Program-made: the position numbers and the translations under genes
Notes under the pieces: model-generated
Database searches by the model: none
Told to the model about the DNA's origin: nothing
What the model saw: the letters and a program-made list of their open reading frames with translations, nothing else
Part shown: positions 47,139 to 56,207 of the stretch, piece by piece
Layout of the letters: every line of letters begins with the position of its first letter
Position numbering within the stretch: position 1 is the first letter of the stretch
Origin: Alphaproteobacteria bacterium HGW-Alphaproteobacteria-1
Lineage (GTDB): Bacteria; Pseudomonadota; Alphaproteobacteria; Rhodobacterales; Rhodobacteraceae
Assembly: GCA_002842985.1 (NCBI GenBank)
Contig: PHEQ01000001.1
Span: 229,976 to 293,975, forward strand
Length of the DNA stretch: 64,000 nt
Direction of reading: 5' to 3'

Positions 47139-48013
47139 CATGCGTCCTCCGTCTGGTCATCGGCCCCGGCCACGGCGCGGTCGATCTCCGAGAGCACAAG
47201 CGCCACCTCGTCCCGATCCGCCGCGCGCGCAGCGCGCAGCGCCTCAAGTTCGGCCATCATCGCCTTGTTGATCAGGTGCGGCTCGGCCACGCCTGCCTCA
47301 TGGGCCGCGCGCAGGGCCGCGTTGCTCTCGCGCAACTGGTCATTGGCCTTGCGCAGCGATTGCAGATCGGTGTCGAGCTTGCGCAGTGCCTCGGCGTGCT
47401 CGCCCTCACCCGCCGCAAGTTCGTTTTCACGAGCGTCGAGCCGGGCATGGAGCACTTTGACCCGCTCCTCAAGCTGCGCATTGGCAAGCTTTTCCTCGTC
47501 GAGCGCCTCTTGCAGCGCCACGATATCGACGCCGTCATCGGGCGCGGCGGCAGCCCGGCCCGCCTCTGCCGCCTCTGCGCGCGCTTCGGCCTCGGCCTTG
47601 GCCTCTTCGGCCGCCGTCACAAGGGCCTCTGCTTCTCTGCGCCCCGCCTCGGACGCCTCAGCGCGCGCCTCTGCCTCGGCCTTCGCACCCTCGGCCGCCT
47701 CGGCGCGAGAAACAGCCTCGGCAAGCGCGCTCTCGGCGGCGTCCGTGCGGGCGAGCGCCTCCGCCTTTGCAGTCTCGGCAACCTCTGCGCGGGCTTCTGC
47801 CTCCGCTTTTGCCTGCTCCGCCGCCTCGGCGCGGGCCACGGCTTCGGATATCGCGTCCTCGGCGGCTCTCGCGCGGGCTTTGGCCTCCGACAGCGCAGCC
47901 TCCGACGCGCCGCCCTGCTCTGTGCTGTCCGTTGCCGCGCGCGCCTCGACGCCGCGCCCGATCCGATCGAGCGCCTCCATGATGCGCGCCTGCAACTCGT
48001 CGATCTGGCTCAT
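47138..48013 (-). CDS. repeat-rich coiled-coil protein, candidate ZapA partner
   Basis: The 291-residue product from the ATG at 48013 (the frame extends upstream to 48094 without a family-like start) is almost all helix. An N-terminal helix ([17 protein letters not shown]) is followed by eight 14-residue repeats (residues 48-159, pattern [14 protein letters not shown]), a second coiled coil (about 170-245) and a C-terminal helix ending in acidic residues. The composition is extreme: mostly Ala and Glu, with almost no aromatic residues. It is translationally coupled to zapA, as ZauP is in Caulobacter, so a Z-ring role is plausible. Confidence 0.75.
   Translation of the reverse strand: MSQIDELQARIMEALDRIGRGVEARAATDSTEQGGASEAALSEAKARARAAEDAISEAVARAEAAEQAKAEAEARAEVAETAKAEALARTDAAESALAEAVSRAEAAEGAKAEAEARAEASEAGRREAEALVTAAEEAKAEAEARAEAAEAGRAAAAPDDGVDIVALQEALDEEKLANAQLEERVKVLHARLDARENELAAGEGEHAEALRKLDTDLQSLRKANDQLRESNAALRAAHEAGVAEPHLINKAMMAELEALRAARAADRDEVALVLSEIDRAVAGADDQTEDA
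47537..47872 (-). repeat. 42-bp coding tandem repeat (eight copies)
   Basis: This part of the coiled-coil gene consists of eight in-frame units of 42 bp, each encoding a double heptad such as [14 protein letters not shown] or [14 protein letters not shown]. Units are alike in protein pattern but diverged in DNA, and the last is degenerate. Copy number may vary between strains without breaking the coiled coil. Confidence 0.8.
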
Positions 48014-48120
48014 CTTCCCGATCCCTCGCTTTCCTGCCTTGCTTTTTTGAAACCAAAGCCGCGACGAATCAACAGGCAGCCCGGTTTTGTGCAAGTCTAG
48101 CCCGTAAACCCGCCAAATGC

Positions 48121-48137
48121 GCCCCCCATCGGGGGGC
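48121..48137 (+). other. GC-rich hairpin in the zapA-operon/tkt divergent promoter region
   Basis: A perfect 7-bp stem, GCCCCCC (48121-48127) and GGGGGGC (48131-48137), with an ATC loop. It sits 71 bp before the tkt start in the spacer between divergent genes. It is not followed by a T-tract in either direction, so it is unlikely to be a terminator. Confidence 0.45.
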
Positions 48138-48207
48138 TGCGCTTGATCTTCCCGGCAGGGTTGCTATTGAGCGGGGCAACCGCAGCCACACTCAAAGGAC
48201 GCCCCCC

Positions 48208-50217
48208 TTGGATATCGCCGCCCTGCGCCAAGCGCACCCCGATCACTGGATGAAGGCCACCGCCATCCGCGCGCTCACCCTCGACGCGGTCGCCGCCGCC
48301 AATTCCGGACATTCCGGCATGCCCATGGGCATGGCCGATGTGGCCACGGTCCTGTTTGAAAAGCACCTCAAGTTCGACGCGGCCAACCCCGACTGGCCGG
48401 ATCGCGACCGCTTCATCCTGTCGGCGGGACATGGTTCGATGCTGCTTTACTCGTTGCTGCATCTGACCGGCTATGCCGACATGACCATCGAGGAAATCCG
48501 CAATTTCCGCCAATGGGGTGCAAAGACGGCGGGCCATCCGGAATATGGCCATGCCAAGGGCATCGAGACCACCACCGGCCCGCTTGGCCAGGGGATTTCC
48601 AACGCCGTCGGTTTTGCCATGGCCGAGGAGAGCCTGCGCGCGCGCTTCGGGGCAAAGCTGATGGATCACTACACCTATGTGATCGCCGGCGACGGATGCC
48701 TCATGGAGGGTGTCAGCCAGGAGGCCATCGGGCTGGCCGGGCGGCACCGGCTGTCGCGGCTGATCGTCTTGTGGGACAACAACAACATCACCATCGACGG
48801 CACCGTTGACCTTGCGGACCGCACCGATCAGGTTGCCCGCTTCCGCGCGAGCGGATGGGAGGTGATCGAGATCGGCGGGCATGACCCGCGGGCCATCGAC
48901 GCGGCGCTGGCCGCCGCGAAAAAGAGCGATCTGCCCACGATGATCGCCTGCAAGACCCATATCGCGCTTGGCCACGCAGCGCAGGACACCTCCAAGGGCC
49001 ATGGCGCGCTGACCGATGCCGCACAGCTTCAGGCGGCCAAGGATGTCTATGGCTGGCGCTACGGTCCGTTCGAAATCCCCGCAGAGGTGAAATCGGCATG
49101 GGAGGTGATCGGCCGTCGCGGCAGCGCGGCTCATGCAGAGTGGCAGGCGCGGCTTTCCGCCTCGCCCAAGAAGGCAGAGATTGCCCGCATTTTCGCCCGC
49201 GATGTCCCCACGAAGCTCGCGGCCCGGATCAAGGCGCTCAAGAAGCAGATCAGCGAGGAGGCCCCCAAGGTTGCCACCCGCAAATCGAGCGAGATGGTGC
49301 TCGAGGTCGTGAACCCGATCCTGCCCGAGACAATCGGCGGCTCGGCGGATCTGTCGGGCTCCAACAACACCCGCTCCGGCGACATGAGCGTGTTCGACGT
49401 GGACAACCGCAAGGGCCGCTACATCCATTGGGGCATCCGCGAGCACGGCATGGCGGCGGCGATGAACGGCATGGCGCTGCATGGCGGCATCCGCCCCTAT
49501 GGCGGCACCTTCATGTGCTTTACCGATTATGCCCGCCCCGCGATGCGCCTTGCGGCACTGATGAAGATTCCCACCGTTTTCGTCATGACCCATGACAGCA
49601 TCGGTCTGGGCGAGGATGGCCCCACCCATCAGCCGGTCGAGCATCTGGCGATTTCCCGCGCCACACCCAACACCTGGGTGTTCCGCCCCTGTGACACGGT
49701 CGAGACCGCCGAGGCGTGGGAATTGGCGTTCAGCACCAAGCAGACGCCGTCGGTCCTGTCGCTCACGCGCCAGAACCTGCCCACGCTGCGCCGCGAGCAC
49801 AAGACGAAGAACCTCACCGCACAGGGGGCTTATGTGCTGGCCGATGCGGAAGGCAAGCGGCAGGCGATCCTGCTGGCCACCGGCTCGGAGGTCGAGATCG
49901 CCATGGCCGCGCGCACTCTTTTGCAGGCCGAAGGCATCGGCACGCGCGTCGTCTCCATGCCCTGCTGGGAGCTTTTCGAGGAACAGGACGACAGCTATCG
50001 CCGCCGCGTCCTGCCCGCAGGTCCGGTGCGCGTGGCGGTCGAGGCAGGTATCCGCTTTGGCTGGGACCGCTGGCTTTATGGCGAGCGCGGCCGCCGCGAG
50101 AAGGGCGATTTCGTGGGAATGCACGATTTCGGCGCCTCCGCCCCGGCCGAAGTGCTCTACGAGAAATTCGGCATCACGGCCGAAGCAGTGGCCGCCAAGG
50201 TCAGGGCCATGCTCTGA
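48208..50217 (+). CDS. tkt: transketolase
   Basis: Transketolase moves two-carbon ketol units in the pentose phosphate and Calvin cycles. The 669-residue protein has the thiamine-diphosphate motif [18 protein letters not shown]...WDNNNITID, the N-terminal [29 protein letters not shown] and the [18 protein letters not shown] core of the Pyr domain. The start is a TTG at 48208, supported by AAAGGA eight bases upstream; the next in-frame ATG is 14 codons into the conserved N-terminus. No Calvin-cycle genes are adjacent, so a housekeeping role is likely. Confidence 0.95.
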   Translation: MDIAALRQAHPDHWMKATAIRALTLDAVAAANSGHSGMPMGMADVATVLFEKHLKFDAANPDWPDRDRFILSAGHGSMLLYSLLHLTGYADMTIEEIRNFRQWGAKTAGHPEYGHAKGIETTTGPLGQGISNAVGFAMAEESLRARFGAKLMDHYTYVIAGDGCLMEGVSQEAIGLAGRHRLSRLIVLWDNNNITIDGTVDLADRTDQVARFRASGWEVIEIGGHDPRAIDAALAAAKKSDLPTMIACKTHIALGHAAQDTSKGHGALTDAAQLQAAKDVYGWRYGPFEIPAEVKSAWEVIGRRGSAAHAEWQARLSASPKKAEIARIFARDVPTKLAARIKALKKQISEEAPKVATRKSSEMVLEVVNPILPETIGGSADLSGSNNTRSGDMSVFDVDNRKGRYIHWGIREHGMAAAMNGMALHGGIRPYGGTFMCFTDYARPAMRLAALMKIPTVFVMTHDSIGLGEDGPTHQPVEHLAISRATPNTWVFRPCDTVETAEAWELAFSTKQTPSVLSLTRQNLPTLRREHKTKNLTAQGAYVLADAEGKRQAILLATGSEVEIAMAARTLLQAEGIGTRVVSMPCWELFEEQDDSYRRRVLPAGPVRVAVEAGIRFGWDRWLYGERGRREKGDFVGMHDFGASAPAEVLYEKFGITAEAVAAKVRAML

Positions 50218-50254
50218 GCGCGCCACGCGCCGACATCAGCCTTTGCCTTCGCCC

Positions 50255-50319
50255 GTCACCCTCGGGCGTGACCCGAGGGTCTCCTGCCAGCAGGAGATCC
50301 CCGCCTGCGCGGGGATGAC
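50255..50319. repeat. triple-hairpin palindromic intergenic element
   Basis: Within 65 bp there are three consecutive perfect hairpins: CCTCGGG/CCCGAGG, TCTCCTGC/GCAGGAGA and TCCCCGC/GCGGGGA. The unit starts GTCA and ends TGAC, forming terminal inverted ends. This is the look of a dispersed REP/MITE-like palindromic element. It follows tkt by 37 bp and may also shape its mRNA 3' end. Confidence 0.7.
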
Positions 50320-50441
50320 CGGGCGCAAGAGGCGGGGGGCACCCACCGCGCCCCGGCAATCCCCGCCCTTTGCCGAATACGACGCGATCATGTCGAAAAC
50401 GTATGGTTCGTCGCGCCCGGTCCTGCGATGCTGGCCCTATC

Positions 50442-51665
50442 ATGCGCCTTCTCATCTCCTTCACCGCGCTTTTCCTGTCGGTCGTGCTGTTGCAACTCTC
50501 GACCGGCGGGGTCGGGCCGCTCGATGCGCTCTCGGGGATCGTTCTGGGCTTTACCACCACCGAGATCGGCCTGCTTGGATCGGCCCATTTCGTCGGGTTT
50601 TTCATCGGGTGCTGGTTCGCGCCGCGCCTCATGGGCTCGATCGGGCATTCGCGCGCCTTCGCCGCCTTCACCGCTGCGGGCGCCATCGGCCTTCTGGCGC
50701 ATATGATGGTGACGGACCCCTATGCCTGGGCGCTCATGCGGGTTGCCTCGGGCCTGTGCGTGGCGGGCTGTTACACGGTGATCGAGGCCTGGTTGCAGGC
50801 CAAGGTTACCAACGAGACGCGCGGCCGCACGATGGGGGTCTACCGCGTGGTGGATATGGGCGCGTCTCTGGCGGCGCAACTGATCATCTCGGTGCTGACG
50901 CCTGCCGCCTATGTGTCCTACAACCTCCTGGCCATGCTGTGTTGCGCGGCGCTTTTGCCGTTGACCCTGTCGCGCCTGAAAGAGCCCGAGACACCCAAAG
51001 CCCCGCGCCTGCGCCCGATGCTGCTTGTCGCCTGTTCGCCCCTGGCGACGGCGGGAGTTCTGGTGGCGGCGCTCTCTTCTGCCTCCTTTCGCATGGTGGG
51101 GCCGCTCTATGGCCAGCAGGTCGGCCTTGCCATCGACCAGATCGCGGGGTTTCTGGCGGTCTTCGTGCTGGGCGGCGCGGTGGCGCAATACCCGGTGGGC
51201 TGGCTGGCGGACCGCTATGACCGCCGCTGGGTGCTCATCGGCCTGTCGGTCGCGGCGATCCTGTCGTGCCTCACAACGGCGACCATCGAGGGGCTGGGCA
51301 CCCCCGGCATTCTGGCCACGGCCTTCTTCTTCGGCATGACCACATTTCCGATCTATTCGATCTCGGCCGCCCATGCCCATGATTTCGCCGACGCCTCCGA
51401 GCGGGTGGAACTGTCGGCCGCGCTCATGTTCTTCTTTGCCGTGGGGGCCATCGCCGCGCCGCTCATGGCCTCGACGCTGATCGAGGCCTACGGCCCGCCC
51501 GCCATGTTCTACATGATCGCCATGGGTCACGGGGCGCTGGTGGTGTTCGGGTTCTGGCGGATGTGGCGGCGACCCGGCACCGAGACCCGCACCCCCTATG
51601 TCTGGTCGCCGCGCACCTCGTTCCTGATCGGACGGCTTACCGGGCGCAGCCGCGACAGGCGCTAG
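50442..51665 (+). CDS. MFS transporter
   Basis: The 407-residue protein has twelve hydrophobic segments, with the MFS loop as FAPRLMGSIGHSRAFA (here APRLMGSIGHSR) and its second-half counterpart WLADRYDRRWVLIGLS. The C-terminus is basic (RLTGRSRDRR). It is similar in organisation to the MFS gene at 11748-13019 and probably belongs to the same subfamily. The ATG at 50442 is where family-like sequence begins; the frame opens earlier at 50370. The substrate is unknown. Confidence 0.85.
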   Translation: MRLLISFTALFLSVVLLQLSTGGVGPLDALSGIVLGFTTTEIGLLGSAHFVGFFIGCWFAPRLMGSIGHSRAFAAFTAAGAIGLLAHMMVTDPYAWALMRVASGLCVAGCYTVIEAWLQAKVTNETRGRTMGVYRVVDMGASLAAQLIISVLTPAAYVSYNLLAMLCCAALLPLTLSRLKEPETPKAPRLRPMLLVACSPLATAGVLVAALSSASFRMVGPLYGQQVGLAIDQIAGFLAVFVLGGAVAQYPVGWLADRYDRRWVLIGLSVAAILSCLTTATIEGLGTPGILATAFFFGMTTFPIYSISAAHAHDFADASERVELSAALMFFFAVGAIAAPLMASTLIEAYGPPAMFYMIAMGHGALVVFGFWRMWRRPGTETRTPYVWSPRTSFLIGRLTGRSRDRR

Positions 51666-51721
51666 AACTGCCGCACGTTCCGCGCTAAAGGGGGCGCGAC
51701 GCAGGCAAGGACAGACGCAGG

Positions 51722-53434
51722 ATGGCACGGCATCTCATCACCTCGGCGATTCCCTATATCAACGGGATCAAGCATCTGGGCAATCTGGTGGGCAGCCAGC
51801 TTCCCGCCGATCTTTTTGCCCGCTATTGTCGCGCGCGCGGCCACGAGGTGCTGTTTCTCTGCGCCACCGACGAGCATGGCACCCCCGCCGAACTGGCCGC
51901 CGCCAAGGCAGGCAAGCCGGTGGCCGAGTATTGCGCCGAAATGCACGGGGTGCAGGCACGGATCGCAGAGGGCTTTCGTCTCAGCTTCGATCATTTCGGG
52001 CGCTCCTCCAGCCCGCAGAACCATCGGCTGACCCAACATTTCGCCAAACGCCTGCATGAAGAGGGGCTGATCCGCGAAGTGTCAGAAACGCAGATGTATT
52101 CGCCGACCGACGGGCGCTTTCTGCCCGACCGATACATCGAGGGCACCTGCCCCAATTGCGGCTTCGAGAGCGCGCGCGGCGATCAATGCGACAACTGCAC
52201 CAAGCAGCTTGATCCGGTTGACCTCATCAACCCCCGCTCGGTGATCTCGGGCGCGACGGACCTCGAGATGCGCGAGACCAAGCATCTCTATCTCTGCCAG
52301 TCAAAGATGAAGGACGAACTTGAGGCGTGGATCGACAGCAAGACCGACTGGCCGATCCTGACCACCTCGATTGCGAAGAAATGGCTGAACGATGGCGATG
52401 GCTTGCAGGATCGCGGCATCACCCGCGACCTTGACTGGGGTATTCCGGTCAGGCGCGGCGACGAGGATTGGCCGGGCATGGAGGGCAAGGTGTTCTACGT
52501 CTGGTTCGACGCCCCCATCGAATACATCGCCTGCGCGCAGGAATGGGTGGATGCGGGCAAGGGCGCGGATTGGCAACGCTGGTGGCGCACCGACAAGGGG
52601 GCGGACGATGTCCGCTATACCCAGTTCATGGGCAAGGACAACGTGCCCTTTCACACGCTCAGCTTTCCCGCCACCATCCTCGGCTCGGCCGAGCCGTGGA
52701 AGCTGGTGGATTACATCAAGTCGTTCAACTACCTGAATTACGACGGCGGCCAGTTCAGCACCTCGCGCGGGCGCGGTGTGTTCATGGATCAGGCGCTGGA
52801 AATTCTGCCCGCCGACTACTGGCGCTGGTGGCTGCTCTCCCACGCGCCCGAAAGCTCGGATTCCGAGTTCACCTGGGAGAATTTCCAGGCATCGGTGAAC
52901 AAGGACCTGGCTGACGTTCTGGGCAATTTCGTCAGTCGCGTGACCAAGTTCTGCCGCTCGAAATTCGGCGAGGCGGTGCCCGAGGGCGGCGCCCATGGCC
53001 CGGCGGAGGAGGCGCTTCTGGCCGCGCTCGCCACCCGCATCCGTGCCTATGAGGGGCATATGGAGGCGATGGAGGTGCGCAAATCCGCCGCCGAGTTGCG
53101 TGCGATCTGGGTTCTGGGCAACGAATACCTGCAAGAGGCAGCACCCTGGTCCACATTCAAGACCGATCCCGAACAGGCCGCGATGCAGGTGCGTCTCGCG
53201 CTCAACCTGATCCGGCTTTACGCAGTGCTTTCCGCGCCGTTCATCCCCGACGCCGCCGCCTCGATGCTGGCCGCGCTGCGCACGCCGGAGCGTGGCTGGC
53301 CCGGCGACGTGGCCACGGCGCTGGAGGCGCTCAAGCCCGGCCACGGCTTCGATGTGCCAGAGGTGCTGTTTTCCAAGATCACCGACGAGGCGCGCGAGGA
53401 CTGGCAGGTGCGTTTCGCGGGCGTGCGGGGGTGA
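51722..53434 (+). CDS. metG: methionyl-tRNA synthetase
   Basis: MetG charges tRNA-Met. The 570-residue class I enzyme has the HIGH-type motif HLGN at residues 18-21, a four-cysteine zinc knuckle ([17 protein letters not shown]) and the KMSKS-type loop as QFSTSRG. The helical anticodon-binding domain follows (about 390-560). It lacks the C-terminal EMAP/tRNA-binding extension of the longer MetG form, consistent with an alphaproteobacterial enzyme. No neighbours suggest an operon. Confidence 0.96.
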   Translation: MARHLITSAIPYINGIKHLGNLVGSQLPADLFARYCRARGHEVLFLCATDEHGTPAELAAAKAGKPVAEYCAEMHGVQARIAEGFRLSFDHFGRSSSPQNHRLTQHFAKRLHEEGLIREVSETQMYSPTDGRFLPDRYIEGTCPNCGFESARGDQCDNCTKQLDPVDLINPRSVISGATDLEMRETKHLYLCQSKMKDELEAWIDSKTDWPILTTSIAKKWLNDGDGLQDRGITRDLDWGIPVRRGDEDWPGMEGKVFYVWFDAPIEYIACAQEWVDAGKGADWQRWWRTDKGADDVRYTQFMGKDNVPFHTLSFPATILGSAEPWKLVDYIKSFNYLNYDGGQFSTSRGRGVFMDQALEILPADYWRWWLLSHAPESSDSEFTWENFQASVNKDLADVLGNFVSRVTKFCRSKFGEAVPEGGAHGPAEEALLAALATRIRAYEGHMEAMEVRKSAAELRAIWVLGNEYLQEAAPWSTFKTDPEQAAMQVRLALNLIRLYAVLSAPFIPDAAASMLAALRTPERGWPGDVATALEALKPGHGFDVPEVLFSKITDEAREDWQVRFAGVRG

Positions 53435-53603
53435 GGCCGACGCAGCCCACACGACGGGGCGACGGCGACATCAGCGCACCGGAACTCCCCCTCTCCACAT
53501 TCGGGATCATGGCTCTGTTTCGTCTTGCCCACGCTTTCCCAACCGTCTGAGACGCGTGACGCATCGCACGAGATCAGCGGGAAGTTCAATCGCCTGACCT
53601 GAC
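53435..53603. other. non-coding scar between metG and the hsdS remnant
   Basis: No credible gene is visible in this stretch. Open frames crossing it on the minus strand (for example 53218-53979) have no ribosome site and no recognisable product. It marks the left border of the accessory zone. Confidence 0.4.
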
Positions 53604-53998
53604 TTGGTCGCAGTTTATCTCTCATTGGGGCAACAGCTTGGTCGCGACTATTTCGAGAAAGGCGGAAAGCAGACAACGAGCCTCGCTTCCATAAACAAGA
53701 CAGTCTTGAAGGCCTCGCCGCTTCCCTACCGCTCCCCTGCGGAACAAATCGAAGTCGTTCGCCGCCTCGACGCCCGCCTCGACGCCCGCCTCGAGGCCGC
53801 CGACGCGCTCGAAGCCAAGATCGACACCGCCCTTGCCCGCGCCCGCGCCGTGCGCCAATCCATCCTGAAAAAGCCTTCCCCGGCCAGCTCGTCCCCCAGG
53901 CCCCCGGTGATGAGCCCGCCACCACCCTGCTGGCCCGCATAAAGGCCGAGCGCGCGAAGGCCGCGAAGACCAGCCGCAAACGGCAGTCCCTTGCCTGA
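53604..53998 (+). pseudogene. type I restriction specificity subunit (hsdS) 3' remnant, frameshifted
   Basis: Only the end of an HsdS-like protein remains. A segment DYFEKGGKQTTSLASINKTVLK and then PAEQIEVVRRLDARL lead into the C-terminal coiled coil IDTALARARAVRQSILKK. At the run of five A at about 53868 the frame breaks. Read one base differently, the sequence continues with the expected KAFPGQLVPQAPGDEPATTL and KAERAKAAKTSRKRQSLA to a stop at 53998. One missing A accounts for the shift. The 5' target-recognition domains are absent, so the gene is dead. It leads into the toxin-antitoxin pair 77 bp downstream. Confidence 0.75.
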
Positions 53999-54075
53999 TT
54001 CGCTGTCGTATTGACATCTTGCTGTCATTGACACCATATATATAAAGTGACAGCATTTCCCGAGGATCCCACCCC

Positions 54076-54309
54076 ATGCCCACCATGACCGTCAGAAACC
54101 TGCCCGAGGACGTGCATCGCCGCATCCGCCTTTATGCCGCCGAACACGGCCTGAGCGCCGAGGCCGCCGCGCGCCGCCTTCTGGACGAGGCCACCCGCCC
54201 GACCGAGCGCCTTGGCGATGTCGTCACCGCCTTTGCCCGCGCTCGCGCCGCCGATTTCCCGGATGTGCCGCGTGATCGTACACCCATCACGCCTGCCGAT
54301 TTCTCGTGA
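54076..54309 (+). CDS. FitA/VapB-like ribbon-helix-helix antitoxin
   Basis: A 77-residue antitoxin with an N-terminal ribbon-helix-helix domain (MTVRNLPEDVHRRIRLYAAEHGLSAEAAARRLLDEA). The C-terminal tail TERLGDVVTAFARARAADFPDV would neutralise the toxin. Such proteins bind and repress their own promoter and inhibit the partner toxin. Its stop overlaps the toxin's GTG start (54306-54309), so the pair is tightly coupled. Confidence 0.88.
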   Translation: MPTMTVRNLPEDVHRRIRLYAAEHGLSAEAAARRLLDEATRPTERLGDVVTAFARARAADFPDVPRDRTPITPADFS

Positions 54310-54728
54310 TCGTTCTCGACACCAACGTGATCTCGGAGCCCATGCGCAGCCGCCCTGACGCGGCTGTCGTGGCGTGGCTGAACGGGCAGTCGGACACTGC
54401 GCTGTTCACCACGAGCGTGTCGGTGATGGAACTGCGCTTCGGCCTGGAGCGCCTGCCCGAGGGCAAGCGCAAGACAGGCCTGTGGGAGGTGCTGGATTTC
54501 ACCCTGTCGCGCCTTGTCGGCCCGCGCATCCTGCCCTTCGACGTGCCCGCCGCGACCGAGGCTGCCCGCATTTCCGCGGTGGCCGAGGCCGCTGGCACCG
54601 CCATCGGACAGGCCGACGCCCAGATCGCCGCGATCGCCCGCAGCCACGGCTTTGCCATAGCCACCCGAGATGTCGCGCCCTTTGAAACCGCCGGTCTGAC
54701 CGTCATAAACCCATGGGATTTCGCATGA
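54306..54728 (+). CDS. FitB/VapC-like PIN-domain toxin
   Basis: The 140-residue PIN-domain ribonuclease begins with the metal-ligand motif IVLDTNVISEPMRSRPD (D5), has E42 in SVMELRFGLERLP, and the later D residues in GQADAQIAAIARSHGFAIATRDVAPF. The complete acidic set predicts an active Mg-dependent RNase. Translation starts with GTG at 54306. The toxin is linked at its 3' end to an hsdM start by an ATGA overlap, so the pair lay inside a restriction-modification operon. Confidence 0.9.
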   Translation: MIVLDTNVISEPMRSRPDAAVVAWLNGQSDTALFTTSVSVMELRFGLERLPEGKRKTGLWEVLDFTLSRLVGPRILPFDVPAATEAARISAVAEAAGTAIGQADAQIAAIARSHGFAIATRDVAPFETAGLTVINPWDFA

Positions 54729-54838
54729 TCACCGCCCCCATCGTCTCCAAGGTCTGGCGTTTCTGCATCACATTGCGCGACGACGGCGGCGGCTATGGCG
54801 ACTGCCCGAACACCCTGGTCGCGCCTTCAAGAAGCTGA
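54725..54838 (+). pseudogene. type I restriction methylase (hsdM) 5' fragment
   Basis: An ATG overlapping the toxin stop (ATGA) begins IVSKVWRFCITLRDDGGGYGD (residues 6-26), which resembles the start of HsdM. After about residue 26 the match stops and the frame runs into IS3-relic sequence and a stop at 54836-54838. The gene was truncated at about 54803 by the insertion relic. It is the second broken subunit of the same type I system. Confidence 0.65.
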
Positions 54839-55018
54839 CGCGCCACTGCTTGATCTGGTTCGGGTGGACATCGAAATCCTGCGCCAGCGCGATCAGCGTT
54901 CGGGGGCTTACGCGGCCCCACCGGGGCCACGGTCCCCCTCACTTTCGCCCCTGATCGCGGCCACCGCCACTTTCGCCTTGAATGCCGGGCTGTGGTTCCG
55001 GCGGGGTCGTCTTGCCAT
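54803..55018 (-). pseudogene. IS3-family orfA transposase relic
   Basis: From an ATG at 55018 the minus strand encodes MARRPRRNHSPAFKAKVAVAAIRGES, like the start of IS3-group OrfA. The homology then passes through a roughly 35-bp GC-rich palindromic insert and a second reading frame (RTLIALAQDFDVHPNQIKQWRV), and a third one ending LLEGATRVFG at about 54805. At least two frame breaks separate them. There is no OrfB and no terminal inverted repeats are visible, so the element is decayed. Confidence 0.72.
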
Positions 55019-55068
55019 GGTCTTCTCCTTGCTTGCAGCATCATGCCGCTGTCGCGCAGAAAATCCAC

Positions 55069-55953
55069 TTATCCCGGCTGTTCATGTTTCCGCTGCCACC
55101 TTTCCAGACAGTGATCTGCAATTTCCGATCGTGTCGTGATCCACAAGGCGTCGTCGCCGGCGCATGTGGCGGCGATTTCGTCGATCGCCCACGACGCGGC
55201 GGGGCGGCCGTAGCAGTGACCGTGTGCGAAGATATCGAGGATGATGGTCTCTGCAGGCTGCGTCTTGATCGCATTCAGCGCCTCGGTCACCAGCGTGACG
55301 AACTGGCCGGGCGTACGGCCGAACCGCATTGCGTGTGGCAGGTCGTTGAACTCGACGGACATCGGGATCGCCAGGATCTCGGCATCGTCGACCCGCTGGA
55401 GGTAGGGCAGGTCGTCGTCGATTGCGTCGCCGTGCCAGCGATAGCCGGCTTTCGCGAAAGCGCGCTGGTTCTCGGCCGAGGAGGTGACGCGCGGGCTGAT
55501 CCAGCCCGTCGGCCTTTGGCCCGTAGCCGCCTCGATCAATGCCGTGCTTTGGTCAATCGAGGCCTGCGCCTCGTCAGGGGTCAGCGTCGGAAAGATCAGG
55601 TTCTGCGCCATCCCGTGACCGACGATCTCGTGGCCGGCCGCGGCATAGGCCCTGAGGCGGTCGGGGAAATGCTGGGCAACGAGCCCCGAGGTCAGCAGGC
55701 TGGCCTTGAGGCCGCGGCGTTCCATGATCTTCACGAGACGCTCCATGCCGACGGTGGCATTGTAGCGGCCATAGCTGTCGGCATTCGGGTCAAAGCAGCC
55801 ATCGGCCAACACGTTGCCCATCGGGCCCACGCCCGAGGTGGCGCCAGGTGTCCACATCTCGTAGGCCAGGTTGAAGATGACCGCGATGCGTTTTCCGCGG
55901 GGCCAGAGCAGATCCCGGCGCGGGCCTGCGTGGTCGAATTCTGTGCCTGGCAT
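55069..55953 (-). CDS. polysaccharide deacetylase/allantoinase-like (CE4) protein
   Basis: The 294-residue cytoplasmic protein has the CE4/PuuE fold: KASLLTSGLVAQHFPDRLRA, then GHEIVGHGMAQNLIF with the histidines, GWISPRVTSSAENQ and LDIFAHGHCYGRP. The usual DxD (for example TFDDG) is changed to a variant around LAYEMWTPGATS, as in the PuuE allantoinase group, so the substrate is more likely a cyclic amide than a polysaccharide. The ATG at 55953 has GGAGG ten bases before it. It is divergent from a TRAP transporter and LysR gene. Confidence 0.78.
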   Translation of the reverse strand: MPGTEFDHAGPRRDLLWPRGKRIAVIFNLAYEMWTPGATSGVGPMGNVLADGCFDPNADSYGRYNATVGMERLVKIMERRGLKASLLTSGLVAQHFPDRLRAYAAAGHEIVGHGMAQNLIFPTLTPDEAQASIDQSTALIEAATGQRPTGWISPRVTSSAENQRAFAKAGYRWHGDAIDDDLPYLQRVDDAEILAIPMSVEFNDLPHAMRFGRTPGQFVTLVTEALNAIKTQPAETIILDIFAHGHCYGRPAASWAIDEIAATCAGDDALWITTRSEIADHCLERWQRKHEQPG

Positions 55954-56207
55954 AGGCTGGAGTCCTCCGGGCGTCATGGCTGGCTGCAAACTGATCCTCC
56001 GCCGTCTTATCCTGTCGCGGCCGCTGATGAAATTTCAATACCGTCAGTGCAACCTGAATGCCATTCATGACTCATCATGCATCATGTGCATTTGTTGATG
56101 CGTATTATGCAGTAGCTTCAGTTATGCTCGCGCGGTAAGGCATGGAACGTTTAGATGTCCCGGGTTGGCCAGCCCAATCCGGGATCAACTCAGGGAGGAG
56201 ATCTCAT

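Noticed and set aside
47537..47872. CRISPR array in the repetitive region
   Set aside because: The repeats are contiguous, diverged, in frame and encode a coiled coil; there are no spacers or cas genes.
53218..53979. 253-residue minus-strand frame after metG
   Set aside because: It overlaps the end of metG and the hsdS remnant in antisense and has no recognisable domain.
54793..55068. Small minus-strand ORF of 91 residues as a functional gene
   Set aside because: It joins two fragments of an IS3 OrfA relic across frame breaks; only its end (LLEGATRVFG) belongs to the transposase.
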